From Catalinimonas sp038039535 (GTDB lineage Bacteria > Bacteroidota > Bacteroidia > Cytophagales > Cyclobacteriaceae), in contig NZ_JBBPHP010000022.1 in NCBI RefSeq assembly GCF_038039535.1, positions 1 to 64,000 on the forward strand: 64,000 nucleotides of DNA, written 5' to 3'. The notes beneath the pieces are model-generated. The model was not told the origin of the DNA, made no database searches, and worked only from the letters and a program-made list of their open reading frames with translations. Below, one piece after another: positions 1 to 9,700 of the stretch (positions are counted from its first letter, which is position 1; the number at the start of each line of letters is the position of its first letter). The position numbers were made by a program, and so were the translations under genes.

Positions 1-40
1 TACAAGATAATTCAAGAATGATTATGTGCGTATCGTTAGC

Positions 41-65
41 TCAAGAAATTAATCGAGTTTCTTGA
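41..65. repeat. Small inverted repeat beyond the recombinase 3' end
   Basis: TCAAGAAA and TTTCTTGA form 8-bp arms around a 9-nt loop. It lies beyond the 3' end of the minus-strand recombinase remnant. It could be a second transcription stop or part of a recombination site; the sequence alone does not decide. Confidence 0.4.
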
Positions 66-90
66 TGTGGGGAATAGCCCCTAACATCCG

Positions 91-117
91 AATAAACACA
101 CCGGAGTTGTGTTTATT
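91..117 (-). terminator. Hairpin overlapping the recombinase stop codon
   Basis: AATAAACACA and TGTGTTTATT form a perfect 10-bp stem with a 7-nt loop. The hairpin covers the end of the minus-strand recombinase ORF, whose stop is at 113-115. There is no clean T-run after it, so the terminator role is only likely. A structured recombination end is the alternative. Confidence 0.4.
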
Positions 118-1005
118 TACAATATAGGTTTTCCTCTTTTACATCACAAGATAGGGTATCAAATGGGCTCACTACCGACTGAATGTATCTTTGGCTTACG
201 TGCGTATAGATTTCCGTAGTTTTGACGCTGTTGTGACCCAATAATACCTGGATCATCCTTAAGTCGGTTCCGGATTCTAGCAGGTGGGTCGCGTAGCTAT
301 GACGAAGCGTATGGACAGTGGCTTTTTTCTGAATTCCCACTGCTTTTTTGGCTCTTCTGAAGATCTGCTGAATGCTACTTTTACTGTAGGCCCCTCCCTT
401 TTCACCCTCAAACAGGTAATCCTTGGGTTGATACTCCTGATAGTAAGTACGGAGTTCTTGCAGGAGATGCTTGGAAAGCGGCACCTGGCGGTCCTTTTTA
501 CCTTTACCTTGTCTTACCACTAATACCATCCGTTTGGAGTCTATATCCTTGATTTTAAGCCTTATTACTTCTGAGATTCTTAAACCAGAGGCATAAATGG
601 TGGACAGAATTGCATGATGTTTTCTATTCCTTACCTGCTTCAGTATAGCTCCAACTTCATGCTTGGATAAGACCACCGGTAAACGGTATTCTTTTCTGGG
701 GCGATCTATCTGATAATAAGTCCGGGGACGTTTTAGGATTTGCTCGTAATAATATCCGGTGTGGAGCACTTTATAGAATTGATGAGCTGGTTCTGATAGG
801 AAAGTGATTTACCCTGACAGGATTCTACCAAAAACGCCCTGATCTGCTCTTCTTCCAAACTCCTTAAATCCTGGCTTGGAAAATAGCCCAGAAATAGCCT
901 TAACATGCCTATATAGGTCTTCTTCGTACTTGGGCTATAGTTCATCTGCTCCAATCTTAATGCTACCTGAGACAGTATCTGATCCATAACCACTAAACTA
1001 AGCAC
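113..1005 (-). pseudogene. Tyrosine recombinase (integron/XerD-like), split by a frameshift
   Basis: Two minus-strand ORFs encode one site-specific recombinase. The N-terminal piece (733-1005) carries the SAM-like core-binding domain. The C-terminal piece (113-769) carries the catalytic domain with all expected residues: Arg in the TGLRISE-like box (ASGLRISE), HTLRHSYATH, LGH and the nucleophile region TTEIYTH. The frames separate near position 756-769. Removing the 14 bases there restores a continuous N-S-I-K-Y-Y-Y-E-Q-I-L reading, typical of the linker of this family. About 300 residues in total matches integron-like integrases. As read, it should be inactive unless frameshifting occurs. 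A strong inverted repeat lies just upstream of its start (1063-1116). Confidence 0.85.
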
Positions 1006-1062
1006 TTAAAACCATTGCTGAATCATAGCTTTCGATTAGATACGACTATAAATGTTTGTAAA

Positions 1063-1116
1063 CGTTTGTAAGCGTATAGCCTTTTAAACGTATATTTCGC
1101 TATACGTTTACAAACG
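1063..1116. repeat. 18-bp inverted repeat next to the recombinase, candidate recombination site
   Basis: CGTTTGTAAGCGTATAGC (1063-1080) and GCTATACGTTTACAAACG (1099-1116) match as inverted arms at 17 of 18 positions, with an 18-nt spacer. A further partial copy, TTTGTAAACG, precedes the left arm. The structure lies about 60 bp upstream of the recombinase start codon, where integron-type integrases have their own site, and just before the 1125 ORF. A role as a recombinase core site is inferred from position and symmetry; an operator is the alternative. Confidence 0.55.
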
Positions 1117-1124
1117 ACTAATAA

Positions 1125-1547
1125 TTGGCTGTATCCAAGACTTGTGCCATCTGCCATAAACCTATCCAAGGCAGAGCGGATAAGAAATTCTGTTCTGACG
1201 CCTGTAGGGCCAATTTTCATAATCATCACAAAGTCGCTAGAAATGCTTTGATCAGAAAAGTCAATCAACAGCTGCTCACTAACCATAGAGTGCTGCTTTC
1301 TTTCATAAAAGATGATCCTCAAACTTTTCCGGTGATAGATAAGCAAATGCTGCTGCAAAAAGGCTTTGATGCTCAGTATCATACTTCCCGAAGGATCATA
1401 TCAGGCAAAGCCTTCTACTTTTGTTATGATGTGGGCTATTCAGTACTCAATGCCGATCAGGTAATCCTGAGACTACTCCCCTCCTATCCAATGAATGATG
1501 GGATTGACGCACAAGTAGAAGAGCAGATAGTTGAGTATGGCTTTTGA
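1125..1547 (+). CDS. Small zinc-finger (CX2C...CX3C) protein, DUF2116-like
   Basis: The 140-residue product begins with a zinc-ribbon knuckle, CAIC at residues 7-10 and CSDAC further on, with GRADKKFCSDACR between, as in short Bacteroidota proteins of the DUF2116 zinc-ribbon type. The rest is basic, then hydrophilic, with no membrane segment. The only upstream start is TTG at 1125, directly after an in-frame TAA. The gene may use TTG or may have lost its 5' end when the adjacent inverted repeat was formed or recombined. The function is unknown; nucleic-acid binding is a guess from the knuckle and basic stretch. The antisense ORF here is not credible. Confidence 0.6.
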   Translation: MAVSKTCAICHKPIQGRADKKFCSDACRANFHNHHKVARNALIRKVNQQLLTNHRVLLSFIKDDPQTFPVIDKQMLLQKGFDAQYHTSRRIISGKAFYFCYDVGYSVLNADQVILRLLPSYPMNDGIDAQVEEQIVEYGF

Positions 1548-1603
1548 CATGTGGGATTGTAGGGTTAAAAGCCTAATGTATTTGAGTAAGAATTACGTAA
1601 AGT

Positions 1604-1625
1604 GCAATAATCGCTTATATGTTAA
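1604..1625 (+). repeat. Left copy of an imperfect direct repeat flanking the sulfatase locus
   Basis: This 22-nt stretch centred on TAATCGCTTA matches 12191-12212 on the same strand at 20 of 22 positions. The two copies lie just outside the two ends of the sigma-to-sulfatase gene set. In an AT-rich window of this size a match this good can arise by chance, so the pairing is weak. Confidence 0.3.
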
Positions 1626-1777
1626 CCAACCTCTACCCTATCCCTAAATGCGTTAAATTACTAATTAAGATCTCATTTCTCCTGTTGACCTAATATATTC
1701 TGGTAGAGGAATGGATTTCATAATAAATATTTTAGGAGCGGTAATGACAGTTAATTATTAATTTTTTAGACTGTATT

Positions 1778-3367
1778 CTACTTCACCTCAATTTCAGACT
1801 TAACGTACTTTTTTTCAAAGTCATTTAACTTACTCCTTAATTCTCTTGCTATATCTTCATAATCCGGTTCATCTATAATATTATGCTCCTCAAGGGAGTC
1901 TGCTCCTATCTTATAAAGTTGTTCAACCACAGGATGATTTTCGTGGTATCTGATATACTTATACTCAGGTGTGATGACAAATTTTGAGCGTATGGATTGA
2001 TATTCTTCCGGATGTTCTACTTCTGTTGCAATTGGATAATTATCATCATAATTATTTTCACCATAAACCGCATCATGAATTGTGTGCTGTTCCTGGTGCA
2101 CGATAGGCATGAAGCTGGTTCCAGGATAATTTTCAGGAATTTTAATTCCGGCTATATCCAGTATTGAAGGAGCAATGTCAACGTGAGAAATAAGTCCGTT
2201 TTCTCTTCTTAGCTCATCCTTTTTTGGTAAAGCAGGGTCAAATACTATCATAGGGGCTTTGACCGATTCTTCATAAAGTAATGCTTTTCCCATCAGTTGC
2301 CTGGAACCAGCAAAAAAACCATTGTCAGAGGTGTAAATGATAATGGTATTTTGGTCCAAACCTAATTGTTTGAGTTCAGCGCGTATTCTACCTACTGTAT
2401 TATCAATACCTGAGATAAGCGCGTAATAGTTTTTAATAAATTCCTGGTATATACTGTCTACTTCAATGTGCCAATCATGCCGGTAGCCTACATGCTGACC
2501 GTAATAATCTTCGGTCCTCCCAAAATACCAGCGGGCATTGCGGCTTTTTTCTTTCACTACTTCAGGCAATTTTGCATAGTATTCAGGTACATCATTTACC
2601 ATTCGGGGAATTTTCTTGCCATTATACTTTTTTCTGAATTCTTCAGCAGGACTAAAGGGAGCATGGGGAGCTTTAAAACTTATGGACAGACAAAAAGGCT
2701 TTCCGCTATCTTGTGCTTTTCTAAAAAACTCTATTGCCTGATACCCCATAAACTCTGTCAGATGTGAAGCATTCCACTGGTTTTGATAACCATTAAACTT
2801 GCCACCTTTGGGGTAATAGCTTCCCTGTCCCGGAAAACCGTTCCAAACATCAAAGTGATGGGTAGGCATATACTCCGGTTCATCCTGAAAATTCTGATTT
2901 TTAATCTTCTCCTCTTTCCCTACCGCAAAACCAAATTTTCCGATAAATCCGGTATAATACCCATGCTCACGTAAAAGTGCCGGATAAGTGCTGCTAAATT
3001 CATCCTCAGTGATGATATAATTGGTTGGGCGATCAAACCCCGACCGGTGAGTACCTAAATATTGCCCAGTCATCACTGAAGAACGGCTAGGCATACAAAT
3101 AGGAGCCACATGATATGCGTTTTCAAACACTAAACCATCTGATGCCAAACTGTCTAAGTTTGGGGTAATAACATGTGGGTTACCCATAAACCCAAAAGCA
3201 TCTGCCCGTTGGTCATCCGCCATCAAGAATACGATATTCGGCCTTTTCTTATTTTCTACGGTCTCGGACTGACAGGCATATAAGAAAAGGGACAATACAA
3301 ATGACAAAAAGAGGGGAAAATTTCTCCCCAACAAGGCACTACGCAATCCAAAAAAACTAGTATTCAT
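1778..3367 (-). CDS. Exported lipoprotein sulfatase (FGly type)
   Basis: A sulfatase of the alkaline-phosphatase superfamily, about 529 residues. The maturation motif C-M-P-S-R begins at residue 91, where Cys would become formylglycine. Metal ligands are visible in RPNIVFLMADDQ (residues 42-53) and TSDNGFF. The N-terminus is hydrophobic and ends in LYAC, a lipobox near residue 32, so the enzyme is probably tethered to a membrane. I start at the ATG at 3367, not the longer upstream start at 3418, because a signal sequence follows immediately and the extra residues overlap the upstream gene. The start overlaps the preceding sulfatase stop by about 11 bases, indicating translational coupling. 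Substrate is probably a sulfated polysaccharide or its oligosaccharides; the exact linkage cannot be read. Confidence 0.9.
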   Translation of the reverse strand: MNTSFFGLRSALLGRNFPLFLSFVLSLFLYACQSETVENKKRPNIVFLMADDQRADAFGFMGNPHVITPNLDSLASDGLVFENAYHVAPICMPSRSSVMTGQYLGTHRSGFDRPTNYIITEDEFSSTYPALLREHGYYTGFIGKFGFAVGKEEKIKNQNFQDEPEYMPTHHFDVWNGFPGQGSYYPKGGKFNGYQNQWNASHLTEFMGYQAIEFFRKAQDSGKPFCLSISFKAPHAPFSPAEEFRKKYNGKKIPRMVNDVPEYYAKLPEVVKEKSRNARWYFGRTEDYYGQHVGYRHDWHIEVDSIYQEFIKNYYALISGIDNTVGRIRAELKQLGLDQNTIIIYTSDNGFFAGSRQLMGKALLYEESVKAPMIVFDPALPKKDELRRENGLISHVDIAPSILDIAGIKIPENYPGTSFMPIVHQEQHTIHDAVYGENNYDDNYPIATEVEHPEEYQSIRSKFVITPEYKYIRYHENHPVVEQLYKIGADSLEEHNIIDEPDYEDIARELRSKLNDFEKKYVKSEIEVK

Positions 3368-5189
3368 CAATTTTTTCAATGTAAACGTAATATGAAGGAT
3401 ACAATCTGCCCACTTCATCTCTAAGCATGGCTGTCATATCATATTTTCCAGCAGGTATATACTTTTCAAATGTGATTTCTTCTTCCTGCCCCTCAATCGG
3501 TTTACTTTCACTAATATCAGCCAGATAAAGGATAGCTTCTTCTATGTTAATCTCATTATTGCTGGCTGGCATGGGCTGATTAATTTCTAGAGAACCTTCT
3601 TTTGCAGGAACATTTTGGTTGATAGCCAGACCACTTTCGCGAGGATAACGCCTAAGACTTATTCTATATGTGCCTTTAGTAATAATCTCAAGTTTTAAGA
3701 TCCCGGTACCACTTACCGCCTCCAGAGCCCCATGCTGGTGCCAGGCATTTTTGTAAGGATAGATGTGCATATCATGAGCACTTATACGAAGCGGGTTTTC
3801 AAACGAACTTCCGGCCTTTATGTACGCATAGCGTTGATTGATTTTTTGCTCTTGCAATGAGGTCCACCATGCATTATAACTTTCCCGAAGACGGGCTACC
3901 ACTTCAGGATTTTCAGTAGCTACATTATTTTTTTGACCTAAGTCTTTACGAATATTATAAAGCTCTTCTCCGTTCACCAGCCGCCAGTTTTCATCCATCA
4001 CTGCTGATTTTCTCCATTTCACAAGGTTGAGAGTGCGCTGAGAGTCAACAATCAATGTGCGCTGATTCCAGTCTTTTTCCTCTCCACGCAGTAATGGAGC
4101 AAAGCTTTTACCATCTATCTCCTTAGTTTCTGTCCAGGAAAGGCCAGCCAGGTCCACAAGTGTAGGTAAAAGATCTATATGGGCAAGTAATTGGTCAATT
4201 TCTTGGTTGCCCTCAATACCTCCTCCCTTCCAACGGATAGCAAAAGGCACTCTATGTCCCCCATCATACTCACTTCCTTTGGTGCCTCGGAGTCCTGCAT
4301 TATAACCGTACTCCTGCCCATCTCTTGTTGAATAACCTGCTGCAGTACCATTGTCGGTCATGAAGATTAATATTGTATTATCATACAATTCCAGTTCGTT
4401 AAGCTTCTGTTCCAAACGCTTCAGGTTATCATCAACATTTGTGATCATGCCATAAAAACGTTTTTGCCTTTCCAGCAGCTGTCCTTCATCCTTATACATA
4501 TTATAATACTCCTCAGGTACATGGAAAGGGCCATGTGCAGCATTAAGAGCAATATAGCTGAAAAATGGTTGACCCTGATTAGCCTCAATAAACTTCATGC
4601 TTTCATCAAAAAACACATCGGTACAGTAGCCTTCATACTTTTGTAGCTCACCATTATGCCAGTAGGTATCGTCAAAGTAGTTATTGCCCCAGTAGTCTGG
4701 CCCTTGGGTGATCCCTCCTCCCCCGTGCCTTACCACTTCCTGGAACCCCCGGTCCTCGGGTCTGAATGGATAATTATCTCCGAGGTGCCATTTTCCAAAC
4801 ATGCCGGTAGCATAGCCATTTTCAGCAAAAATCTGGGATAGTATTTTTTCATCTTCAAAAAGGAAACTTCTGCCGGCAATTGTATGCCAGGGACCCACCC
4901 GGTTGGTATAGCGTCCCGTCATAAGGGCTCCGCGCGTAGGTGAGCAGGTTGGTGACACATGAAAGTTACTCGCATATACCGATTTCTGAAAAAATTGGTC
5001 TATTGTAGGTGTTTTAATAGTTTCATTACCGTGAAAACCAATGTCACCATAGCCCTGATCATCTGTGATGATGATAATCACATTAGGTTTGTCAGAAGAT
5101 TTGGGAGGAGTAAGCTCCCCTCCACTTGCTGTGTTCGTAATAAAAAAAAGTATTGCTAAAGCAGTGAATACTGCGCTGTGTAATTTCAT
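3357..5189 (-). CDS. Periplasmic arylsulfatase-family enzyme with C-terminal extension
   Basis: 610 residues with a cleavable signal peptide (residues 1-23, ending TASG). The FGly motif C-S-P-T-R is at 82-86, inside the classic stretch CSPTRGALMTGRY. Metal-binding DDQGYGDIGF is at 43-52 and MTDNGT lies further on. After the catalytic domain (to about residue 470) is a beta-rich extension of roughly 130 residues, common in polysaccharide sulfatases. It is the gene before the other sulfatase and follows SusD, so it belongs to the same transcription unit. It would desulfate a glycan imported by the SusC/D pair. FGly formation needs a maturase that is not in this window. Confidence 0.92.
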   Translation of the reverse strand: MKLHSAVFTALAILFFITNTASGGELTPPKSSDKPNVIIIITDDQGYGDIGFHGNETIKTPTIDQFFQKSVYASNFHVSPTCSPTRGALMTGRYTNRVGPWHTIAGRSFLFEDEKILSQIFAENGYATGMFGKWHLGDNYPFRPEDRGFQEVVRHGGGGITQGPDYWGNNYFDDTYWHNGELQKYEGYCTDVFFDESMKFIEANQGQPFFSYIALNAAHGPFHVPEEYYNMYKDEGQLLERQKRFYGMITNVDDNLKRLEQKLNELELYDNTILIFMTDNGTAAGYSTRDGQEYGYNAGLRGTKGSEYDGGHRVPFAIRWKGGGIEGNQEIDQLLAHIDLLPTLVDLAGLSWTETKEIDGKSFAPLLRGEEKDWNQRTLIVDSQRTLNLVKWRKSAVMDENWRLVNGEELYNIRKDLGQKNNVATENPEVVARLRESYNAWWTSLQEQKINQRYAYIKAGSSFENPLRISAHDMHIYPYKNAWHQHGALEAVSGTGILKLEIITKGTYRISLRRYPRESGLAINQNVPAKEGSLEINQPMPASNNEINIEEAILYLADISESKPIEGQEEEITFEKYIPAGKYDMTAMLRDEVGRLYPSYYVYIEKIDEY

Positions 5190-5222
5190 AGGCTTTGAGA
5201 ATTAATTAGCGTAAGGATGCTG

Positions 5223-6722
5223 TTAATATCCAAGGTTTTGTTCAAGATTAGGATTGTTTCTTATTTCAGGCGTAGGTATCGGGAATAAGAGGTCGCGCTC
5301 TTCTAAAACCTTATCATCTACAAAAGCATGTCCTACGTAGTCATTAAACTGTCCGTTGACATAGTCAAATGCTTTTCTGGTTCGTACCATGTCAAACCAT
5401 ATCTCGCCTTCAAAATACTGTTCGTGCCAACGTTCTTTCCATAATGCCTCTCTAAAGCTGGCTTGATCTAGCCCTGCAAGCGCGGGAATGCCAGCCCTTC
5501 TCCTGATTTGGTTCACTACCTCGTAGGCTTCGGGTGTAGGACCGGATAATTCATTAGAAGCTTCCGCATAATCCAGCAGCACATCTGCATAGCGAATGAT
5601 TTGCCAGTTAAGTCCTGACTGAGCCGTGTTGAGGTGAGCATTCTCGTCAAAGAACTTATAGTTGTAGTAGTTTCCAAACTCTACAGTATCAGTTCTGCTT
5701 GATTCTGAGGTGTATTTTGTAAAGAAGAATACGCCTTCTTCAGCCCGCTGATCTCCGTTTTCATATGACTCAACAAATTCCGGTTGTGCATAAGTAAAAC
5801 CCTGCTCTGAAGAATAGGCAGACACGCCCAGTTTAAAGGGAGGCAGGCCAATCTGTAGCGCGTCAGAAGGCTGATCCAGTTCATCAAATTGTACCATAAA
5901 AATATACTCCCCGGTGTTGTCATAGGCCTTCTGTCGGAAAGCATCATACGAATCAAATAAAGAATATTCCTGAGCGTCAATGACTTCTTTGGCCTTATCT
6001 CTGGCCAATGTATAGTATTCCGCTCCCATCTGAAGGGGATAACCCGCCATCGTTATATACACATCTGTCATTAAAGATTTTACTGCTCCTAAAGTAACCT
6101 TACCACTGTCATCATTAAAGGGCAATCCCGATTCTTCGGCCATTGTCAAGTCCTCTACTATTAATTCATAAACTTCTTCTACGGATGCGCGGCTCGGATT
6201 CAAATCAGGACTACTCAAATCAACGGGTTGCAAGATTAAAGGAACGTCTCCAAAAATTCTTGCCAGGTTAAAATAAAAGTAGGCTCGTAAAAAATGTGCT
6301 TCACCTAATAACCTACTTTTCTGAGTTTCATCCATCGTGATGCCGGGAATACGTAAAATTGCCATATTAGCATTGCCAATTCCCTGATAATGGCTATCCC
6401 AGATATTCTCAACCGAAGGATGGTCCGCACTCATATCCAGGCTCCTTACAATCTGAAAACTGGGAAATCCACCGTTTGCTGAAAAAGAAGAATTGGCTGC
6501 CCCTGTACGTAATTCTGTGATTAGCCAGGATTGTCCAGTATGCACCGGATACAGACTCTGGTAGGTAGCATAGACGATAGACTCCGCATGCGAAGCTTTG
6601 GTGAAATAATTATCAGTATTAAAATTAGAAGGGTCGTTTTCGCTGAGAAAACTTTCACAGGCTGTCCCAGTAAGCAACATTCCGCAAAGTAGCCACAGAT
6701 TTGTAAACTTTGATATTTCCAT
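5223..6722 (-). CDS. SusD/RagB-family glycan-binding lipoprotein
   Basis: 499 residues. The signal sequence ends in a lipobox with Cys22 (GTACESF), followed by an acidic/serine start typical of surface-exposed Bacteroidota lipoproteins. The SusD-like N-terminal TPR fold is recognisable in the NxAYFYFNLARIFGDVPL-type stretch, and the C-terminal RagB segment includes RRRAGIP and WKERWHEQYFEGEIWFDMVR. It acts as the outer-membrane lid and capture protein of the SusC transporter encoded just upstream (30-nt gap). Ligand specificity cannot be predicted; the neighbouring sulfatases point to a sulfated glycan. Confidence 0.93.
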   Translation of the reverse strand: MEISKFTNLWLLCGMLLTGTACESFLSENDPSNFNTDNYFTKASHAESIVYATYQSLYPVHTGQSWLITELRTGAANSSFSANGGFPSFQIVRSLDMSADHPSVENIWDSHYQGIGNANMAILRIPGITMDETQKSRLLGEAHFLRAYFYFNLARIFGDVPLILQPVDLSSPDLNPSRASVEEVYELIVEDLTMAEESGLPFNDDSGKVTLGAVKSLMTDVYITMAGYPLQMGAEYYTLARDKAKEVIDAQEYSLFDSYDAFRQKAYDNTGEYIFMVQFDELDQPSDALQIGLPPFKLGVSAYSSEQGFTYAQPEFVESYENGDQRAEEGVFFFTKYTSESSRTDTVEFGNYYNYKFFDENAHLNTAQSGLNWQIIRYADVLLDYAEASNELSGPTPEAYEVVNQIRRRAGIPALAGLDQASFREALWKERWHEQYFEGEIWFDMVRTRKAFDYVNGQFNDYVGHAFVDDKVLEERDLLFPIPTPEIRNNPNLEQNLGY

Positions 6723-6752
6723 GATTTTATAGCTTTAGAATTGAGTAAGAAA

Positions 6753-9700
6753 TTAGAGGCCTATATTGAGTCCTAACTGAAAAACCCTTGGCTTAGGGTA
6801 GCTGTATAAATCTACCCCCTGAGCAAAATTCTCAGTTGAAGACGATACTTCTGGATCATAGCCAGGATAATCTGTGATTACGAAAAAGTTCTGTAGTGAA
6901 GCCTGAACTCTTACACTGCTAAGCCCCCATCTGTTTATTGTGTTGGAAGGGATACTATAGGCCAGCATCAGATTGCGACCTCTGATGAAGGATCCGTCAT
7001 AAATCCTTCCTGTAGAGGTCTGGCGATCACGATAGGCAGCTGTGGGCCTGATTTCAGGTACAAAGGTATCCTGGTTATCTGGTGTCCAGGCATTCAATAC
7101 TTCGGCAAACACGTTGGTAATACCTGTTCGGTCCTGAGAAGTAGCTTTAGTTCCGTAGGACACATCATTTCCGTACATGAACTGTATATCCAACATTAAT
7201 TCAAAGTTTTTGTAATTTAAAGTATTGATAAAGGCCCCGTATCCATCGGGCAGACCGTTACCAATAATGACCCGATCCTGCTCGTTGATTGCTCCATCAT
7301 TGTTGATGTCCTGATATCTGATATCACCAGGAAGGCGATTATAAGAGGCTGCTTCATCAGTTTGGTCAGTGTTCCAAGTACCTAGCTGAACAAAGCCATA
7401 AAAAGAGTTGATAGGCTCTCCTTCTCGGATAATTCGGTTGCCCGTCACTGGGTTACCTCCCTGGATTATGTCCTGACCTCCGGTAAGGTTCAACACTTTA
7501 TTTCGGTTCATTGAAATATTAAAGATCGTGCTCCAGCTAAAATCGTCTTTTACAATATTGGATGTTCTTAAAGCAAACTCAACCCCACGATTCTCCATAC
7601 TTCCAATATTACGGATGACAGTATTATAGGCGCTCGTTGCTGGTACAGGAGCATTCAGCAACATATCATCAGCCCGTTTGTAGTAGATATCCCCTTCAAT
7701 TGATATCCTTCCATTCAACAAACCCACTTCAATACCAAAATCAAACTGACTATTCTTTTCCCATTTGAGATCAGGATTGGCCATTCTATCCAAACCAATG
7801 CCCGATACGCGTTCGCCGTTGATGATATAGGAGTAGTTACCCAAACCAGCCACCGTACGATAATTGGGTATTTCCGAGTTTCCAGTTATCCCATAACTTG
7901 AGCGCAACTTCAGATTAGAAATGAATGAAACGTTTTGCATAAAATTTTCCTCTGATATTCTCCAACCTATGGCACCAGAGGGGAAAAAAGCATATTGATT
8001 ATCTTCCGAGAAGCGAGAAGAACCGTCCATCCGACCAGTAAGGGTAAAGAGATACTTACTATCTATGGTATAGTTTAATCTGGCAAAATAGGAGTTGAGG
8101 CTGTATGCGCTCGCATTGGAAGCTGGAGGTCTGGGATTTGAAGCGATCCCTAAATTGTTAAACTCAAAGTAGTCATCTATAAAATTCTCGGCGGATGCAG
8201 AAGTGGAGAAGGTATTAACTCGTTGCCAGGATGTACCTAACAAACCTGTTAGAGAATGTTTATCTGCTAAATGAGTGTTATATGTCAGATAATTTTCAAA
8301 CTGCCAGGAAGTATGTCGTTCATCTGATGTTGAGGCAGTGCCATTTTCTGAAATAAATTGAAGGTCATGGCCAGCATAGTAGTTTACCTCCTGGTCAATA
8401 AGACTAACCCCTACCGTAGACCTAAGCTCCAGCCCTTCTGCCAGCTTAATATTAGTATATGCGTTTCCAACGGTATTGACACCATTCAGTAGCCGCTTGG
8501 TTTCATTGACCAATCGTACCGGCTGGGCTCCTCCTTCCATACCCGGGTAATCCAATGTTCTTCCAAAACTTCCATCAGGATATCTTACCGGAGTGATCGG
8601 AAGGGCTTGTAATACCGATCGGGTAGGACTAATTCCTCCTGAACCTACTGCTCTGGGCTGACTTTCATTCTGCACACTAATATTAACGGATGCCCCGGTT
8701 GTCAACCACTCTTTGATCTCAGTGTCAACCATCAAGCGTCCTGAAAAACGTTTCAAAGAAGATGTCAGCAGTATACCCTCCTGATTACGATAGCCAAGGC
8801 TCACCGCGAATGTATTGGTCTCATCTCCACCCGAATAGGATAAGTTGTGGCTATTACTAATGGCTGTTCGGAATCCTTCTTCCTGCCAGTCTGTATCATA
8901 TAAAGGGTTGCCGGCGGCATCAAAAAGTCGTGGGTCTGTTCTTTTGGTAGCAGGGTCTACTGCGCTGGCTACTAATCCGTACTTTTCAGCATTCAGGTAG
9001 GCAATATCTTCAACCATTAAAAATTCTTCGGCGTTTAATAAATCTAGTTTGGAGCGCAATTTACCAACGCTGAATGTACCATCATACGTAAGCCTGCTCG
9101 TACCCCGATTAGCTGATCTGGTAGTTACCAAGACTACCCCATTGGCAGCACGTGCTCCATAAATAGCAGTAGCCGAAGCATCTTTAAGCACTTCAACAGA
9201 TTCAATATTCCCGGGATCTAAAAAATCAATGGGGGAAGTGCCATTGGATAGATTAGTAACCGGTAAGATAACACCATCAATTACATAGAGAGGATCGTTT
9301 GAACCGGTGATTGAGGAATTTCCACGGATTCTGATCGTAGGTCTGCCTCCCGGACGACCGGAATTTTGCGTAACATTGACCCCAGATACTCTTCCTGCCA
9401 GTCCTTGCTGGAGGTTGGTCGGAGAAAGTTTCTGAAATACTTCTTTATCAACAGATCCTACAGATCCTGTCATATCAGATTTCTGTTGTGTACCGTATCC
9501 AACGACTACTATCTCGTCTAATGATTGCACATCCGGCATCAAAGATACGTTGATAGTTGCTCGCTCATTGATCTCTACCTCTTCAGATAAATATCCGATA
9601 GATGAAAAGACCAGCGTAGTCACATCATCACCTACTGAAAGCCTATAGTTTCCATTAATATCAGTGACGGTTCCCGAAGTAGTACCTTTAGCAAGAACAT

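Noticed and set aside
1023..1382. Minus-strand 119-codon ORF
   Set aside because: It runs antisense through the zinc-finger ORF and the inverted repeat. Its product shows no known pattern, while the plus-strand product does.
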